DNA of 64,000 nt from an uncultured Tateyamaria sp. (GCF_947494755.1 NZ_CANLVZ010000010.1:62001-126000), one strand, 5' to 3'; positions 1 through 9,544 are shown, counted from the stretch's first letter. Program-made: numbers and translations. The notes: generated by a model from the letters alone, not told the origin.

Positions 1-370
1 CATATTCTCGATGAATGAGCGGGCGGATGCGGCCTATCTCTGCGTATCAGGGACGGCGGCGCTCAGCTATGATGCAGCGGACGGTGAGGAGCGGACCGTC
101 ACGACCGTCGAACCCGGCCGCCTGATTGGCGATCTTGCAATCATCCTGGATGAGCCGCGCCAGTTGCACCTGACTGCGTCCAGCCGGGCCAAGTTCCTGC
201 GCATCGGGGCCGAGGAATTCCGCTCGGTCCTCGACAATGACACGGGCGTTCTGAAAATCCTGCTCCAGACGGTTGCGAGCCACCTCACGGGCGCTGCGGA
301 CCTGTTGCGCCAGGCCAATGTCTCAATCCCACAGGACGAAGGGCCACCCGCCCCGCCGATTGACGAATGA
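1..370 (+). CDS. Cyclic-nucleotide-binding-domain protein, 3' part only
   Basis: The frame is already open at base 2, so the true start lies left of the window; the first ATG inside is at 11. About 120 residues are visible. They fit the second half of a CRP-type cNMP-binding barrel: the strand and glycine turn YLCVSG, then GRLIGDLAIILDEPR where the phosphate-binding cassette lies. Classical cAMP binders have Gly-Glu there; this protein has Gly-Asp, so ligand binding is uncertain. No helix-turn-helix follows; the protein ends in a Pro-rich tail, so this is probably a stand-alone sensor domain rather than a CRP/FNR regulator. Its stop overlaps the start of the next gene (ATGA), suggesting translational coupling to the membrane protease. 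Confidence 0.7.
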   Translation, partial: IFSMNERADAAYLCVSGTAALSYDAADGEERTVTTVEPGRLIGDLAIILDEPRQLHLTASSRAKFLRIGAEEFRSVLDNDTGVLKILLQTVASHLTGAADLLRQANVSIPQDEGPPAPPIDE

Positions 371-1272
371 GGGTTCTGTCCTTTGATTATCGCCCGCACG
401 CGCGCTTTATCGAGCCTGCGACGGGCAGCCCGCAAATCTGGCGGCTGATCCTTGGGATCATACTGGCGGCGGGGATTTTCCTGGCCCTCAGCCAGTTGGT
501 GTTCGGGACCCTGTTTGGGCTGATGGAGCCTGAAACAGTGCGCGCGATCATGGCTGATGGGCAAACGGGTCAGACAGCAACGGGGATGCTTATCATCCTG
601 TTTCAGCTTGGATTATTGTCGGTGACCGCCGCGCTGGTCGTAATCATGGTTCACAAACGCAGGCCCGTCTCGCTGATTGGCGTGCCCGGCCTCGCAGGGC
701 GGCAGTTCACGATTGTCCTGTTTGCGATGATACTTCTGACAGCGGCCCTTTGGATGCTGCCGCCATATGATTTCAACGAGCCGCTGACCCGCAACATGGG
801 CTTTGGGCGGTGGTTTGCCCTGCTGCCCATCGCGCTACTGGCGGTTCTGATCCAGACCAGCGCCGAAGAGATTTTCTTTCGCGGCTACATCCAGCAACAA
901 CTTGCGGCACGCTTTCGCTCTCCGCTGATCTGGATGCTGGCACCGGCGGCCCTGTTTGGAGTCGGGCACTACATGCCCGCCAGCGCTGGCAGCAATGCGT
1001 GGGTGATCGCGCTGTGGGCGACGATGTTCGGCATCCTCATGGCGGACCTCACGGCGCGGTCGGGCACTCTCGGGCCAGCGATGGCTGTACACTTTGCCAA
1101 CAACGTCTCGGCCATGGTGCTTACGGCCACTCCGGACGAAATGTCTGGCCTTGCCCTTTACGTGTTGCCTTTCGGCATCGGGGACGAGGCGCAGATGGCC
1201 GCGTGGCTGCCTGTGGACTTTGCATTCATGCTGGTCAGTTGGCTCACAGCGCGGCTTGCCATTCGCGCTTGA
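367..1272 (+). CDS. CPBP-family intramembrane metalloprotease
   Basis: This 301-residue protein is strongly hydrophobic with about seven or eight membrane segments. It carries the CPBP (CAAX protease and bacteriocin-processing, Abi) signatures in order: the Glu-Glu-x-x-x-Arg motif as EEIFFRGYI near residue 168, a Phe-x-x-x-His motif as FGVGHY near 198, and a His-x-x-x-Asn/Asp type motif as HFANN near 243. These residues form the metal site within the membrane. The start overlaps the stop of the upstream cNMP protein. Family members process prenylated or peptide substrates or act in immunity to bacteriocins; the substrate here cannot be told from sequence. Confidence 0.88.
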   Translation: MRVLSFDYRPHARFIEPATGSPQIWRLILGIILAAGIFLALSQLVFGTLFGLMEPETVRAIMADGQTGQTATGMLIILFQLGLLSVTAALVVIMVHKRRPVSLIGVPGLAGRQFTIVLFAMILLTAALWMLPPYDFNEPLTRNMGFGRWFALLPIALLAVLIQTSAEEIFFRGYIQQQLAARFRSPLIWMLAPAALFGVGHYMPASAGSNAWVIALWATMFGILMADLTARSGTLGPAMAVHFANNVSAMVLTATPDEMSGLALYVLPFGIGDEAQMAAWLPVDFAFMLVSWLTARLAIRA

Positions 1273-1330
1273 TTGCATTTCGAACGCGTCAGGATTATCT
1301 GAGCGCAAGACATCGCAGCAGGAAGTGCCC

Positions 1331-2239
1331 ATGAACTGGATCACCAATTACGTCCGGCCCCGGATCAATTCGATCTTTTCGCGCCGCGAGACGCCGGACA
1401 ATCTGTGGACCAAATGCGATGAATGCGGCACGATGCTGTTTCACCGCGAACTCAGCGACAACCTGAACGTCTGCACGAATTGCAATCACCACATGGGGAT
1501 CACCCCGCGTGATCGGTTTGCTGCCTTGTTCGATGGTGGGGTGTTCAATCAGGTGGCGGTGCCCGCGCCCACCGCCGACCCGCTGCATTTCCGCGATCAA
1601 AAGAAATACCCCGACCGTATGCGCGCCGCCCAGAAAAGCACGGGTGAGGAAGAGGCCATGCTAGTCGCCACTGGCGAGATCGGGCGCACGCCGATCGTGG
1701 CCGCCGCGCAGGATTTCAACTTCATGGCCGGGTCCATGGGGATGTATGTCGGCAACGCCATCATCGCCGCTGCGCAAGAGGCGGTAAAGCTCAAGCGCCC
1801 GCTGATCCTGTTTTCCGCCGCTGGCGGGGCCCGGATGCAAGAAGGCATCCTGAGCCTGATGCAAATGCCGCGCACAACCGTTGCGGTGCAGATGCTCAAA
1901 GAGGCAGGGCTGCCCTATATCGTCGTCCTGACCCATCCGACGACGGGTGGTGTAACGGCCTCATATGCGATGCTGGGGGACGTGCATATTGCCGAACCCA
2001 ATGCGCTGATCTGTTTCGCAGGCCCGCGCGTCATCGAACAGACCATCCGCGAAAAGTTGCCCGAAGGGTTTCAGCGCGCTGAATATCTGCTGGACCACGG
2101 GATGCTTGATCGGGTGACATCGCGCACCGAAATGCGCGATGAGCTGATCACGATCACGCGGATGCTCATGGGTCAGCCTCCGGCAGTGAAAGGTGATCTG
2201 CCTGCGCCGGACGCACCTGCTGTCGCCGCCCCGGAATGA
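1331..2239 (+). CDS. accD: Acetyl-CoA carboxylase carboxyltransferase subunit beta
   Basis: AccD is the beta half of the carboxyltransferase that moves CO2 from carboxybiotin to acetyl-CoA, giving malonyl-CoA for fatty acid synthesis; it pairs with AccA, which is not in this window. The N-terminal zinc ribbon is complete (KCDECGTM followed by VCTNCNHH, four Cys at about residues 28-50). The crotonase-like core has the oxyanion-type Gly pairs FSAAGGARMQEG and HPTTGGVTASYA. The frame stays open upstream to 1094, but GGAAG sits five bases before the ATG at 1331 and that start gives the normal family N-terminus MNWITNYVRP. Its stop overlaps folC by four bases, the usual accD-folC pair. Confidence 0.97.
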   Translation: MNWITNYVRPRINSIFSRRETPDNLWTKCDECGTMLFHRELSDNLNVCTNCNHHMGITPRDRFAALFDGGVFNQVAVPAPTADPLHFRDQKKYPDRMRAAQKSTGEEEAMLVATGEIGRTPIVAAAQDFNFMAGSMGMYVGNAIIAAAQEAVKLKRPLILFSAAGGARMQEGILSLMQMPRTTVAVQMLKEAGLPYIVVLTHPTTGGVTASYAMLGDVHIAEPNALICFAGPRVIEQTIREKLPEGFQRAEYLLDHGMLDRVTSRTEMRDELITITRMLMGQPPAVKGDLPAPDAPAVAAPE

Positions 2240-3516
2240 CCGCGCCCACGTCTGACGCCATCCTTGCACGCATGATGGCGCTGCACCCCAAGATCATCGA
2301 CCTGACACTCGACCGGGTGTGGCGGCTGCTTGACGCGTTGGGCAATCCACAAAACGACCTGCCCCCGGTGATTCACATTGCAGGCACCAATGGCAAAGGA
2401 TCGACCCAAGCGATGATCCGCGCCGGGCTTGAGGCCGCCGGGTATCGCGTCAACGCCTATACCTCGCCCCACCTCGCGCGCTTTCATGAACGTATCCGGC
2501 TGGCTGGAGAGCTGATTTCCGAACCCGCGCTGACGGCGTTGCTGGATGAGTGTTACGAGGCCAATGGCGGCAAAGACATCACCTATTTCGAGATCACGAC
2601 CTGCGCTGCGATCCTTGCCTTTGCGCGCACGCCTGCGGATTTCACATTGCTTGAGGTCGGGCTTGGCGGGCGGTTGGATGCGACCAATGTGATCGACACG
2701 CCCGCGCTCACGATCATTACGCCTGTGTCGATGGATCACGAGGCTTTTCTGGGGGACACCCTAGCCGCGATTGCGGGTGAAAAGGCAGGGATCATCAAGC
2801 GCGCTGTGCCCTGCGTCGTCGGTCCACAGGACGACGCAGGCATGGACGTGATCCAAGCGCGTGCCGCCCGACTGGGCGCACCGGTTCTGGCTTATGGGCA
2901 GCACTGGCACGCCAGTCCTGAACGGGATGGTATGGTCTATCAGGATGAGGCGGGCTTGCTCGACCTGCCGCGCCCCATTCTGCCAGGGGATCACCAAATT
3001 CAAAACGCAGGTATGGCGCTGGCGGCGCTTCGCCACCTTGGGTGCGACGCGCATGCCTGCGAGGCGGCGGTGACTCGTGCCACGTGGCCTGCGCGGATGC
3101 AGCGGCTGCGCACCGGCCCGCTGGCAGAGGTGGCAGCTGAGACGGGGGCTGAGTTGTGGTTGGACGGTGGGCACAACCCCGCCGCCGGGGCCGCCTTGGC
3201 GGCCGTGCTGCGCGGTCTGCATGAACGACCCACATTTCTGATCTGCGGCATGCTCAACACCAAGGACGCGCGCGGATACATGGCACCGCTGGCCAAGGTC
3301 GCTCAGGGGCTGGTCGCGGTGTCTATTCCGGGTGAGGCGAACACGCTGACAGCGGCAGATACAGCCAAAGCCGCGGATGATGTGGGGTTTGAAACCTCAA
3401 TGGCGGCTGATGTGCACACCGCATTGGCGGACATCTTGGCGGCCAGCCCCCAAGCGCGGGTCTTGATCTGCGGATCGCTCTATCTGGCAGGCGCGGTGTT
3501 GCGCGAAAACGGCTAA
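2236..3516 (+). CDS. folC: Bifunctional dihydrofolate / folylpolyglutamate synthase
   Basis: FolC adds glutamate to dihydropteroate and then further glutamates to folates, using ATP. The 426-residue protein has the Mur-ligase-like P-loop HIAGTNGKGST at about residues 48-58, the family motif YTSPHLARFHERI just after it, LLEVGLGGRLDATNV near 140, and the C-terminal domain motif LDGGHNPAAG near 312. Length and order match the family. The ATG overlaps the accD stop (ATGA), so it is probably translated by coupling. Confidence 0.96.
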   Translation: MTAPTSDAILARMMALHPKIIDLTLDRVWRLLDALGNPQNDLPPVIHIAGTNGKGSTQAMIRAGLEAAGYRVNAYTSPHLARFHERIRLAGELISEPALTALLDECYEANGGKDITYFEITTCAAILAFARTPADFTLLEVGLGGRLDATNVIDTPALTIITPVSMDHEAFLGDTLAAIAGEKAGIIKRAVPCVVGPQDDAGMDVIQARAARLGAPVLAYGQHWHASPERDGMVYQDEAGLLDLPRPILPGDHQIQNAGMALAALRHLGCDAHACEAAVTRATWPARMQRLRTGPLAEVAAETGAELWLDGGHNPAAGAALAAVLRGLHERPTFLICGMLNTKDARGYMAPLAKVAQGLVAVSIPGEANTLTAADTAKAADDVGFETSMAADVHTALADILAASPQARVLICGSLYLAGAVLRENG

Positions 3517-3562
3517 GCCGAGGGCGTCGGGCCCTTAAACCCCTTGACATACCCACATTATG

Positions 3563-3592
3563 TTGACCAACTACGGCATGCCTTGCTATATT
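3563..3592 (+). promoter_or_regulatory. Candidate sigma-70 promoter upstream of the anchored protein gene
   Basis: TTGACC (3563-3568) and TATATT (3587-3592) are separated by 18 bases, a reasonable housekeeping promoter for the gene starting at 3651. A second TTGACA lies at 3544 without a good -10. ACCCACA (3551-3557) and TGTGGGT (3594-3600) flank the elements symmetrically and could be an operator or chance. No transcript data support it. Confidence 0.4.
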
Positions 3593-3650
3593 TTGTGGGT
3601 AAGGGCTGCGGACGACGTATCGTCACGACAGTCAGCCTTGGGGAAGCGGT

Positions 3651-4223
3651 ATGGACAGGCTGATCAGCAGGATGCGCGGGTTATGGCGAAGCGCGCTGTC
3701 GCGTGACGACCCCTCCATGTCGAACATCAAAATGTTGTCGATTGCGGCGGCGTTCCTGCTGGTCACAATCGGGCTGATCCTGATGCAACCCGGCTTTGAC
3801 CCGGACGTGGATCACGCCAGCGCCGAGGCCCCCGAACAACCGCTGAGCGAAACGGCCTCGGACGTCACGCGCGCCGACGCCTCGCTTCTGTCGATTGAGG
3901 CGCCTTCGGCCTCACAAGCGGTCAGCCGACAATTGCGACAGCCCATCAGGTTGACGGATACCGACGCGAATCACAGCGATCTGCGCGCACTGACGGCGAA
4001 CGTCCTCGCGGGATTTGGGTACACCGCAGGGCCGGGGGATCGGCTCCATACGCTGTTGGTGCAGGCCCTGACCGAAGGGCAATCCAACGCCTATATTGAC
4101 GCGCTGCTGAACACCGCCGCCGCACGCGGAGAGTTCGTGCCCCCCCGTAACTTGCAAATGTCATCGGGCCGGATGGACACGAACAGGTTGCTGGCGGCGT
4201 TGGTGGATAAGGCGCAGAACTAG
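3651..4223 (+). CDS. Hypothetical single-pass membrane protein
   Basis: I do not recognise a named family. The 190-residue protein has a basic N-terminus (MDRLISRMRGLWR), one membrane segment at about residues 26-45, and then an acidic, Ala- and Ser-rich linker leading to a mostly helical domain from about residue 95 to the end. This predicts an inner-membrane anchor with a C-terminal domain in the periplasm. GGGGAAG about five bases before the ATG could serve as ribosome binding site. It ends four bases inside the convergent zapE gene. Codon use resembles its neighbours, so it is probably a native lineage-restricted gene. Confidence 0.7.
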   Translation: MDRLISRMRGLWRSALSRDDPSMSNIKMLSIAAAFLLVTIGLILMQPGFDPDVDHASAEAPEQPLSETASDVTRADASLLSIEAPSASQAVSRQLRQPIRLTDTDANHSDLRALTANVLAGFGYTAGPGDRLHTLLVQALTEGQSNAYIDALLNTAAARGEFVPPRNLQMSSGRMDTNRLLAALVDKAQN

Positions 4224-5275
4224 GCGGCCCAGGCGTCGCTTTGCATTTCGCGCAACCGGGAGGCAGTGCGTTCAAATTCAAACGTGCCTTCGCCCTCAAG
4301 ATACAGCAATTCAGGCTTGTCCGCCGCGGAACAGATCAAGCGCGCGCGCGCTTCGTATAGGGCATCAATCAGGGTCACGAAGCGCTTGGCCTCGTTGAAG
4401 TTGCTGCGTGACAGGCACGGGATATCGTCGATCATCAGCACGTTGCACGCATCGGCGATCATCAGATAATCTGCCGGACCAAGGGGCTGCGCGCACAGAT
4501 CGAAAAAGCTGGCGCGCCCCACACCGTTGCGAAACCGCGGAATGGTGATGGTGCGGCCTGTCACCTTCAACTCTAGCGATCCAGACTGGCCGCCAGAAAA
4601 GTCGGCCCAGATGGCATCCATCTCGGCGCGGGCCTGCGGGCCAAGTGGGGTAAAATAGGTGGTGTTGCCGGTCAGGCGGTCCTGCCGGTAATCGGTGGGC
4701 GAGGCCAGTTCCCATACCACCATCTTGTTCTTGAGCAGCTCGATAAAGGGTACGAAAAGCTGCCGGTTCAGCCCGTCTTTGTAAAGATCATCAGGAATGC
4801 GGTTCGAGGTGGTGACGACAACGACACCAGCCTCAAACAGCGCCTCGAACAGACGGCCTACGATCATAGCGTCGGTGATGTCGTTGATCTGCATCTCGTC
4901 AAAGGCGAGCAGGCGCACAGATGCGGCAACGTCCGCGGCGACAGGCGCAATCGCATCATCCACCCCACGCTTGCGGGCCGCGTGCATGGCTGCGTGGATT
5001 TCCTGCATGAAGGCGTGAAAATGAACGCGGCGGGCAGGGGCCTCGACCCGGTCGACAAAGAAATCCATCAGCATCGACTTGCCCCGGCCCACCCCGCCCC
5101 AAAGGTACAGCCCCTTGGGCGGTTCGGGAGCCTTGCGGAACAACCCACGCTTGACCGGCTCAGCCAAAGCCGCGCGGATGCGCTCGAATTCGGGCAAGAC
5201 GGCCTCTTGCGCGTCGTCACGCTGCAAGGTGCCTGCCTCCACAAGCGCTTGATACTCGGTCAGTAAATCTGTCAT
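4220..5275 (-). CDS. zapE: Cell division protein ZapE (AFG1-like ATPase)
   Basis: The 351-residue protein is a P-loop ATPase of the AFG1/ZapE family, which in gammaproteobacteria binds FtsZ at late division and in mitochondria takes part in protein quality control. Walker A is GGVGRGKSMLMD near residue 61; Walker B is LLAFDEMQI near 122; an arginine-finger region follows in TTSNRIPDDLYKDGLNR. C-terminal EFERTASRLREMQS is family-typical. It is transcribed away from the MFS gene and converges on the preceding membrane protein with a 4-bp overlap. Confidence 0.93.
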   Translation of the reverse strand: MTDLLTEYQALVEAGTLQRDDAQEAVLPEFERIRAALAEPVKRGLFRKAPEPPKGLYLWGGVGRGKSMLMDFFVDRVEAPARRVHFHAFMQEIHAAMHAARKRGVDDAIAPVAADVAASVRLLAFDEMQINDITDAMIVGRLFEALFEAGVVVVTTSNRIPDDLYKDGLNRQLFVPFIELLKNKMVVWELASPTDYRQDRLTGNTTYFTPLGPQARAEMDAIWADFSGGQSGSLELKVTGRTITIPRFRNGVGRASFFDLCAQPLGPADYLMIADACNVLMIDDIPCLSRSNFNEAKRFVTLIDALYEARARLICSAADKPELLYLEGEGTFEFERTASRLREMQSDAWAA

Positions 5276-5413
5276 CGCATCATGCCTACCGCGCCAACGC
5301 CGATGTGAAAAGATCGCACGGTTCAGCGATTGTGATGCGAGGCCAAGAATTCCTGATTTGACGGGATGATTCCGCGATGACTAGTGTCAGCGCAACACCG
5401 TCGGAGATGTCCC

Positions 5414-6655
5414 ATGCAAGCCCGTATGCCCCTGTTCACGCCCGTTCTTTTGGTGGGCTGTTTCATCATCATGGTCAGCTTTGCGGTACGTGCCTCGTTC
5501 GGGATGTTCCAGATTCCGATTGCGGATGAGTTTGGCTGGCTGCGGTCCGAATTTTCGCTGGCGATTGCGATCCAGAACCTTGCATGGGGGATTGGGCAAC
5601 CGATTTTCGGGGCCATCGCCGAAAAGATCGGGGATCGCAAGGCGATCGTCATGGGCGCGCTGGTCTATGCCGCCGGTCTGGTTTTGTCGGCCTATTCCAC
5701 CACCCCGGTCGAGCATCAGGCCTATGCGTGGCTGGTCGGGTTCGGGATCGCGGGCACCGGGTTCGGGGTCATTCTGGCCGTTGTGGGGCGCGCCGCAAGC
5801 GATGAGAACAGATCCATGAGTCTTGCCATCGCCACAGCGGCCGGTTCAGCGGGGCAGGTCTTTGGCGCGCCGGTTGCCGAATGGCTGCTTGGGTTGATGA
5901 GTTGGCAGAACGTGTTTCTGGTCTTTGCCGGTGTGATCTTGGCGATGCTCGCGACGCTGCCGCTGATGCGCGCACCCGTCACCGCATCCCGGACCGAGCT
6001 TGAAGACAGCTTGGGTCAGGTCCTGATCAAAGCGTTCAAGGACCCGACCTATACGCTCATCTTTCTGGGCTTCTTTTCCTGTGGCTATCAACTGGCCTTT
6101 ATCACAGCGCATTTTCCAGCCTTCGTAACGGAAGTGTGCGGCCCCATTCTGGCCGGGAGCATGCTGCACAATATCGGGGTCACAAGCACATCCGCCCTTG
6201 GGGCGGTGTCGATTTCGCTGATCGGTCTGGCCAATATCGCGGGCACTCTTGCTGCCGGATGGGCAGGCAAACGGTATTCCAAAAAGTACCTGCTGGCCGG
6301 GATTTATACCGCCCGCACCATCGTCGCCGCCTTGTTCATCATCTACCCGATGACGCCGATGACGGTGATCGTCTTTTCAATTGCTATGGGGTCCCTTTGG
6401 CTGGCGACCGTGCCGCTGACCAGCGGGCTTGTCGCCCACATCTATGGGTTGCGGTATATGGGCACGCTTTATGGGATCGTGTTTTTCAGCCACCAATTGG
6501 GATCGTTTCTGGGCGTGTGGCTGGGCGGGCGGATGTATGACGCGTTCGGATCCTATGAACAGGTCTGGTGGATCGGAGTCGCTATCGGAGCGTTCAGCGC
6601 GATTGTGCATCTGCCCATCCGCGAACACCCCTTGCGCGCGTCGCGCCCGGCCTGA
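5414..6655 (+). CDS. MFS transporter, 12 TM
   Basis: A 413-residue major-facilitator protein with about twelve membrane helices. The loop 2-3 motif appears as GAIAEKIGDRKAIV near residue 72, a variant of the MFS motif A. The overall pattern is nearest to oxalate/formate-antiporter or monocarboxylate-type MFS proteins, but the substrate cannot be assigned. A GTG at 5384 is in frame, but GGAG lies seven bases before the ATG at 5414, which is preferred. The gene stands alone between zapE (divergent) and the convergent hydrolase gene. Confidence 0.88.
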   Translation: MQARMPLFTPVLLVGCFIIMVSFAVRASFGMFQIPIADEFGWLRSEFSLAIAIQNLAWGIGQPIFGAIAEKIGDRKAIVMGALVYAAGLVLSAYSTTPVEHQAYAWLVGFGIAGTGFGVILAVVGRAASDENRSMSLAIATAAGSAGQVFGAPVAEWLLGLMSWQNVFLVFAGVILAMLATLPLMRAPVTASRTELEDSLGQVLIKAFKDPTYTLIFLGFFSCGYQLAFITAHFPAFVTEVCGPILAGSMLHNIGVTSTSALGAVSISLIGLANIAGTLAAGWAGKRYSKKYLLAGIYTARTIVAALFIIYPMTPMTVIVFSIAMGSLWLATVPLTSGLVAHIYGLRYMGTLYGIVFFSHQLGSFLGVWLGGRMYDAFGSYEQVWWIGVAIGAFSAIVHLPIREHPLRASRPA

Positions 6656-6658
6656 GCC

Positions 6659-7573
6659 CTAACTCCGCGAGCCGCGCAACGCCTCAAGTACATAATCGGT
6701 GTGGGTGTGTATCAAGGCGTGCCCCGCCCCTTCGACGACGGCCTGTTGCGCGTCGGGGTTCCATTCGGCCAATGCGTCCTTGCACGACAGCGGGATGACA
6801 TCATCTTCGTCCCCCCAGATCGCCAGCACAGGCACCCCTGCCTGTGCGATAGCCAAATGCTGATCCTTTGTCGTGCCGCGCAAAAGGCCACGCAGGCTGG
6901 ACAGCACCGCAGGGAAATAACCACGCCGCCCGGTTTCGCGCTGCTGCATGTCATAAACGCCATCCACGGATGTCGGCAGCACGCTGTCTCGCGCAATGCC
7001 GCGGCGCACTTCGAACGGATATACCAGCAGGAACAGCCAGTCGCCGATAATGGGCAGATCGCGCGCCAAGGCCAATTTGCCCCCGCCGAGTTCGACCATG
7101 CCTGCGGGCGCGATCAGCACCAGTTGTTTGACGAGCTCGGGATGTTTGGCGCTGAAATGCGTCGCAATCGCGCCCCCCATCGAATAGCCGAACACCGTCA
7201 ATTCACCGCCAACCTGTTCATATCGCAGCAAGTCCAGCAATTGGCGTAGAAAGAAATCGGCATCTTGCGTGCCGCGCACCCGGTCTGAATACCCGCGCCC
7301 ATAAAGGTCATAGACTAGCACCCGAAAACCCATGAGGGCCAGCCCGCGCGCCATGCCCCGCCACACGAAAGACGGGGTGGTCAGACCGTGAATGCACACC
7401 GCGACCGGGCCGCGTTCGGGGCCCATCCATTCGTAATGCGTGGTGCCTTGGGACAACAACGCCAGATCGCCGGGCGCATCGGCACGGGCCTTGTCGTCAA
7501 CGCTGTTGCGCATCAGTTCGACCGTGACGGGGACTGCGATCAGCCCTAGCAGAATAACGACAAACCACGTCAT
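6659..7573 (-). CDS. Alpha/beta-fold hydrolase
   Basis: A serine hydrolase with an N-terminal membrane anchor (about residues 2-18). The catalytic set is visible: nucleophile elbow GYSMGG, acid in IWGDEDDV, and His in GAGHALIH; CIHGLTTPSFVW supplies the HG oxyanion motif. The nearest relatives are lipase or esterase-like and monoglyceride-lipase-like enzymes; the substrate is unknown. An in-frame GTG exists at 7585, but the ATG at 7573 forms a classic ATGA overlap with the upstream cyclodeaminase-family gene and is preferred. It is the last gene of the minus-strand run that begins with fghA. Confidence 0.85.
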   Translation of the reverse strand: MTWFVVILLGLIAVPVTVELMRNSVDDKARADAPGDLALLSQGTTHYEWMGPERGPVAVCIHGLTTPSFVWRGMARGLALMGFRVLVYDLYGRGYSDRVRGTQDADFFLRQLLDLLRYEQVGGELTVFGYSMGGAIATHFSAKHPELVKQLVLIAPAGMVELGGGKLALARDLPIIGDWLFLLVYPFEVRRGIARDSVLPTSVDGVYDMQQRETGRRGYFPAVLSSLRGLLRGTTKDQHLAIAQAGVPVLAIWGDEDDVIPLSCKDALAEWNPDAQQAVVEGAGHALIHTHTDYVLEALRGSRS

Positions 7574-8481
7574 TGCGCGCGCCACCGATCAAGGATGTAG
7601 CGGCTCGTCATCAGGTCCAGATGTGCCCCACCCCCGTTCTTGAACAAAGTGATCTCCTCCGGCGCGCGGGTGAACGCGGTCAGATCGTAATAGTCCGCCT
7701 GAACGTGATCGCGGGAAATAATGCCGGCCTCCAGTGGAATCTTGATTTCGCCTATATGGTCGAGAGTGGTTTCATAACTGTCAACAAAGATGCGGGACGC
7801 GAGCAAGGCCGCATCATCCGCCTCGCGCATGTCGGGGCGGTATGCGCCGATCAGATCGATGTGGTGGCCGGGGCGCAGCCAGTCGCCCTTGATCAGCGGA
7901 TCGGTGGACATGGTCGCGGATGTAACTATGTCCGCGTCCTGCACGGCCTGCGCCAAATCCTGCGCCACGGTCATTCCCGGGCAGGCATCTGCCATGGCTT
8001 GGGCCTTGGCGATGGTTCGGTTCCAGATCGCGAAGCCCGCGTCGGGAAAGAGGGTGCGATATGCGTCGTGCAGCGCATGACCCACCGTTCCGGCCCCGAC
8101 GATCAGGATGTTGCGGCTGTCAGGGCGCGCGAGGCGGCGCGCAGCCAGCAGGCTGTCACCGGCGGTCTTCCATTTGGTGACCAGGTGGAAATCGATGATC
8201 GCCTCAAGCGTGCCGTCAGTATCCGAATAAAGCGCGACGCCGCCATTGACCATCGGCGTGCCTTTGGCCGGGTTGCCCGGAAAGATGGTGGCGGATTTCA
8301 CAGCCATTCCCAGCCCGTCAATCCACGCCGCCCGGCTCAGCAATGTGTCGGGATCGCGGTACAAGAACGTATCGCCAATCTCGGCCCGGGGCAGATCGTG
8401 ACCGGCGGCCAAGGCGTCGGTCAGGCCGATCCAATCCAGCAGCGCCTCGCCTTCGTCAAAGGAGATGATGGGGATTGTCAT
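7570..8481 (-). CDS. Ornithine cyclodeaminase / mu-crystallin family protein
   Basis: This 303-residue protein belongs to the NAD(P)-dependent ornithine cyclodeaminase, alanine dehydrogenase and ketimine reductase family. It has the N-terminal substrate domain with MAVKSATIFPGNP (the conserved Lys) and a Rossmann fold opening with ILIVGAGTVGHALHDAYR near residue 126. The reaction could be ornithine to proline, or reduction of a cyclic imine; sequence alone does not decide. Both ends overlap neighbours by four bases (HAD gene upstream, hydrolase downstream). Confidence 0.87.
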   Translation of the reverse strand: MTIPIISFDEGEALLDWIGLTDALAAGHDLPRAEIGDTFLYRDPDTLLSRAAWIDGLGMAVKSATIFPGNPAKGTPMVNGGVALYSDTDGTLEAIIDFHLVTKWKTAGDSLLAARRLARPDSRNILIVGAGTVGHALHDAYRTLFPDAGFAIWNRTIAKAQAMADACPGMTVAQDLAQAVQDADIVTSATMSTDPLIKGDWLRPGHHIDLIGAYRPDMREADDAALLASRIFVDSYETTLDHIGEIKIPLEAGIISRDHVQADYYDLTAFTRAPEEITLFKNGGGAHLDLMTSRYILDRWRAQ

Positions 8482-9098
8482 GCCGCTTCGGCTTGCGACA
8501 GCAGCCCTTCGGAGACGAGCCGGTCGGCCCAGCCCTGTGGACCCTCAAACAGATGTGTTTGCCACCCGCGCGCACCGGCGGCCGCAATGTTGTCGGCACG
8601 ATCATCCGCAAAAATCAGCGCATCCCCCGACAGCCCGCTTGCCGTTTCGAGCATTTCGTAGATCGTCGGATCCGGCTTTATCACCTGCATGTGTCCCGAA
8701 ATGAAATCACGATCAAACTGACGCAAAAACGGATAGTGCATGGCCGCATAGTCATAACTTTGAATGCCGAAGTTGGTCAGCGAAAAGACGGGGATGTCCT
8801 TGGCCTGCAATGCAGCCATCAGCCGTACCGAGTGATCAATCACCGGCGCTGCCATTTCAATCCACCGGTCGTGCCACATCCGGATTTCGGCGCGCCAGTC
8901 CGGGTATTGTTCGGCCGTGGCATAGATCGTGTCGGTAAAGTGATGCCCCAGATCGACTTTGTCATTCATCGCGTGCAGATCAACGGCATCAAACATGGCG
9001 CGGCGGCGGTCTTCGCCGATGGTACTGTCGTAGAACCGCTCGGGATTCCACTCGATCAGAACATTGCCGATGTCAAATACAACTGCCTTGATGGTCAT
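8478..9098 (-). CDS. HAD-family hydrolase (subfamily IA, YihX-like)
   Basis: A 206-residue haloacid-dehalogenase-type phosphatase. Motif I is [12 protein letters not shown]; note that the second Asp of the usual DxD is Gly-Asn here, as in the YihX-type group. Motif II is FSLTN, motif III Lys is in VIKPDP, and motif IV is IFADDRADN. The cap lies between motifs I and II. A longer frame runs upstream to 9305, but that part is antisense-like and the ATG at 9098 overlaps the upstream stop as ATGA and gives the normal N-terminus. The substrate is likely a small phosphate ester. Confidence 0.88.
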   Translation of the reverse strand: MTIKAVVFDIGNVLIEWNPERFYDSTIGEDRRRAMFDAVDLHAMNDKVDLGHHFTDTIYATAEQYPDWRAEIRMWHDRWIEMAAPVIDHSVRLMAALQAKDIPVFSLTNFGIQSYDYAAMHYPFLRQFDRDFISGHMQVIKPDPTIYEMLETASGLSGDALIFADDRADNIAAAGARGWQTHLFEGPQGWADRLVSEGLLSQAEAA

Positions 9099-9544
9099 TT
9101 CGTGGCCGCCCTGAGTTCCCGCTCCAACGCGTCCAGAAAACGCGATCTGTCGGCTTTGGTAAACCCTTTGCCGCCACCCTGACGAAAGGGGTCGGCGGCG
9201 CGCAAATCGCTCATCAAATCGCGAGTGGCGAGCGCGTTGCCGATATTGGCAACCGTCAGCGCCTCGCCATTGTGCTTGAGAACCCGCGCGCCCGCCTCGA
9301 CGCATTTGGCGGCCAGTGGGATATCACCGGTGATCACCACATCGCCCACACCGGCACGATCCGCGATCCACATATCAGCGACGTCGGGGCCTTCGGCGAC
9401 GATGATATGCTCGACCAGCGGATTTTGTGACGGGCGCAAGCCGCCATTGCTGACAACTTTCATCGCGACCCGGTGGCGGGTGGCGACCCGTTCAGCCTCG
9501 GCTTTCACTGGGCAGGCATCGGCGTCGATGTAAAGCGTGGTCAC
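9095..9544 (-). CDS. YaiI/YqxD (UPF0178, DUF188) family protein
   Basis: The sequence opens with [13 protein letters not shown] and continues with [13 protein letters not shown] and [14 protein letters not shown], all hallmarks of the YaiI/YqxD family, which has a PIN-like/NYN-type fold with acidic residues; the biological role is unknown. The GTG at 9544 overlaps the fghA stop (GTGA) and gives the family-typical N-terminus; a GTG at 9550 is also in frame. The position between fghA and a HAD gene gives no clear function. Confidence 0.9.
   Translation of the reverse strand: MTTLYIDADACPVKAEAERVATRHRVAMKVVSNGGLRPSQNPLVEHIIVAEGPDVADMWIADRAGVGDVVITGDIPLAAKCVEAGARVLKHNGEALTVANIGNALATRDLMSDLRAADPFRQGGGKGFTKADRSRFLDALERELRAATK

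Noticed and set aside
3551-3600. ACCCACA/TGTGGGT repeat as an operator
   Set aside because: Seven bases at 36-base spacing are not enough to separate from chance; kept only as a note at the promoter.
7573-8661. 362-codon open frame on plus strand opposite the OCD-family and HAD genes
   Set aside because: It is a shadow of strong genes on the minus strand; no recognisable domain.
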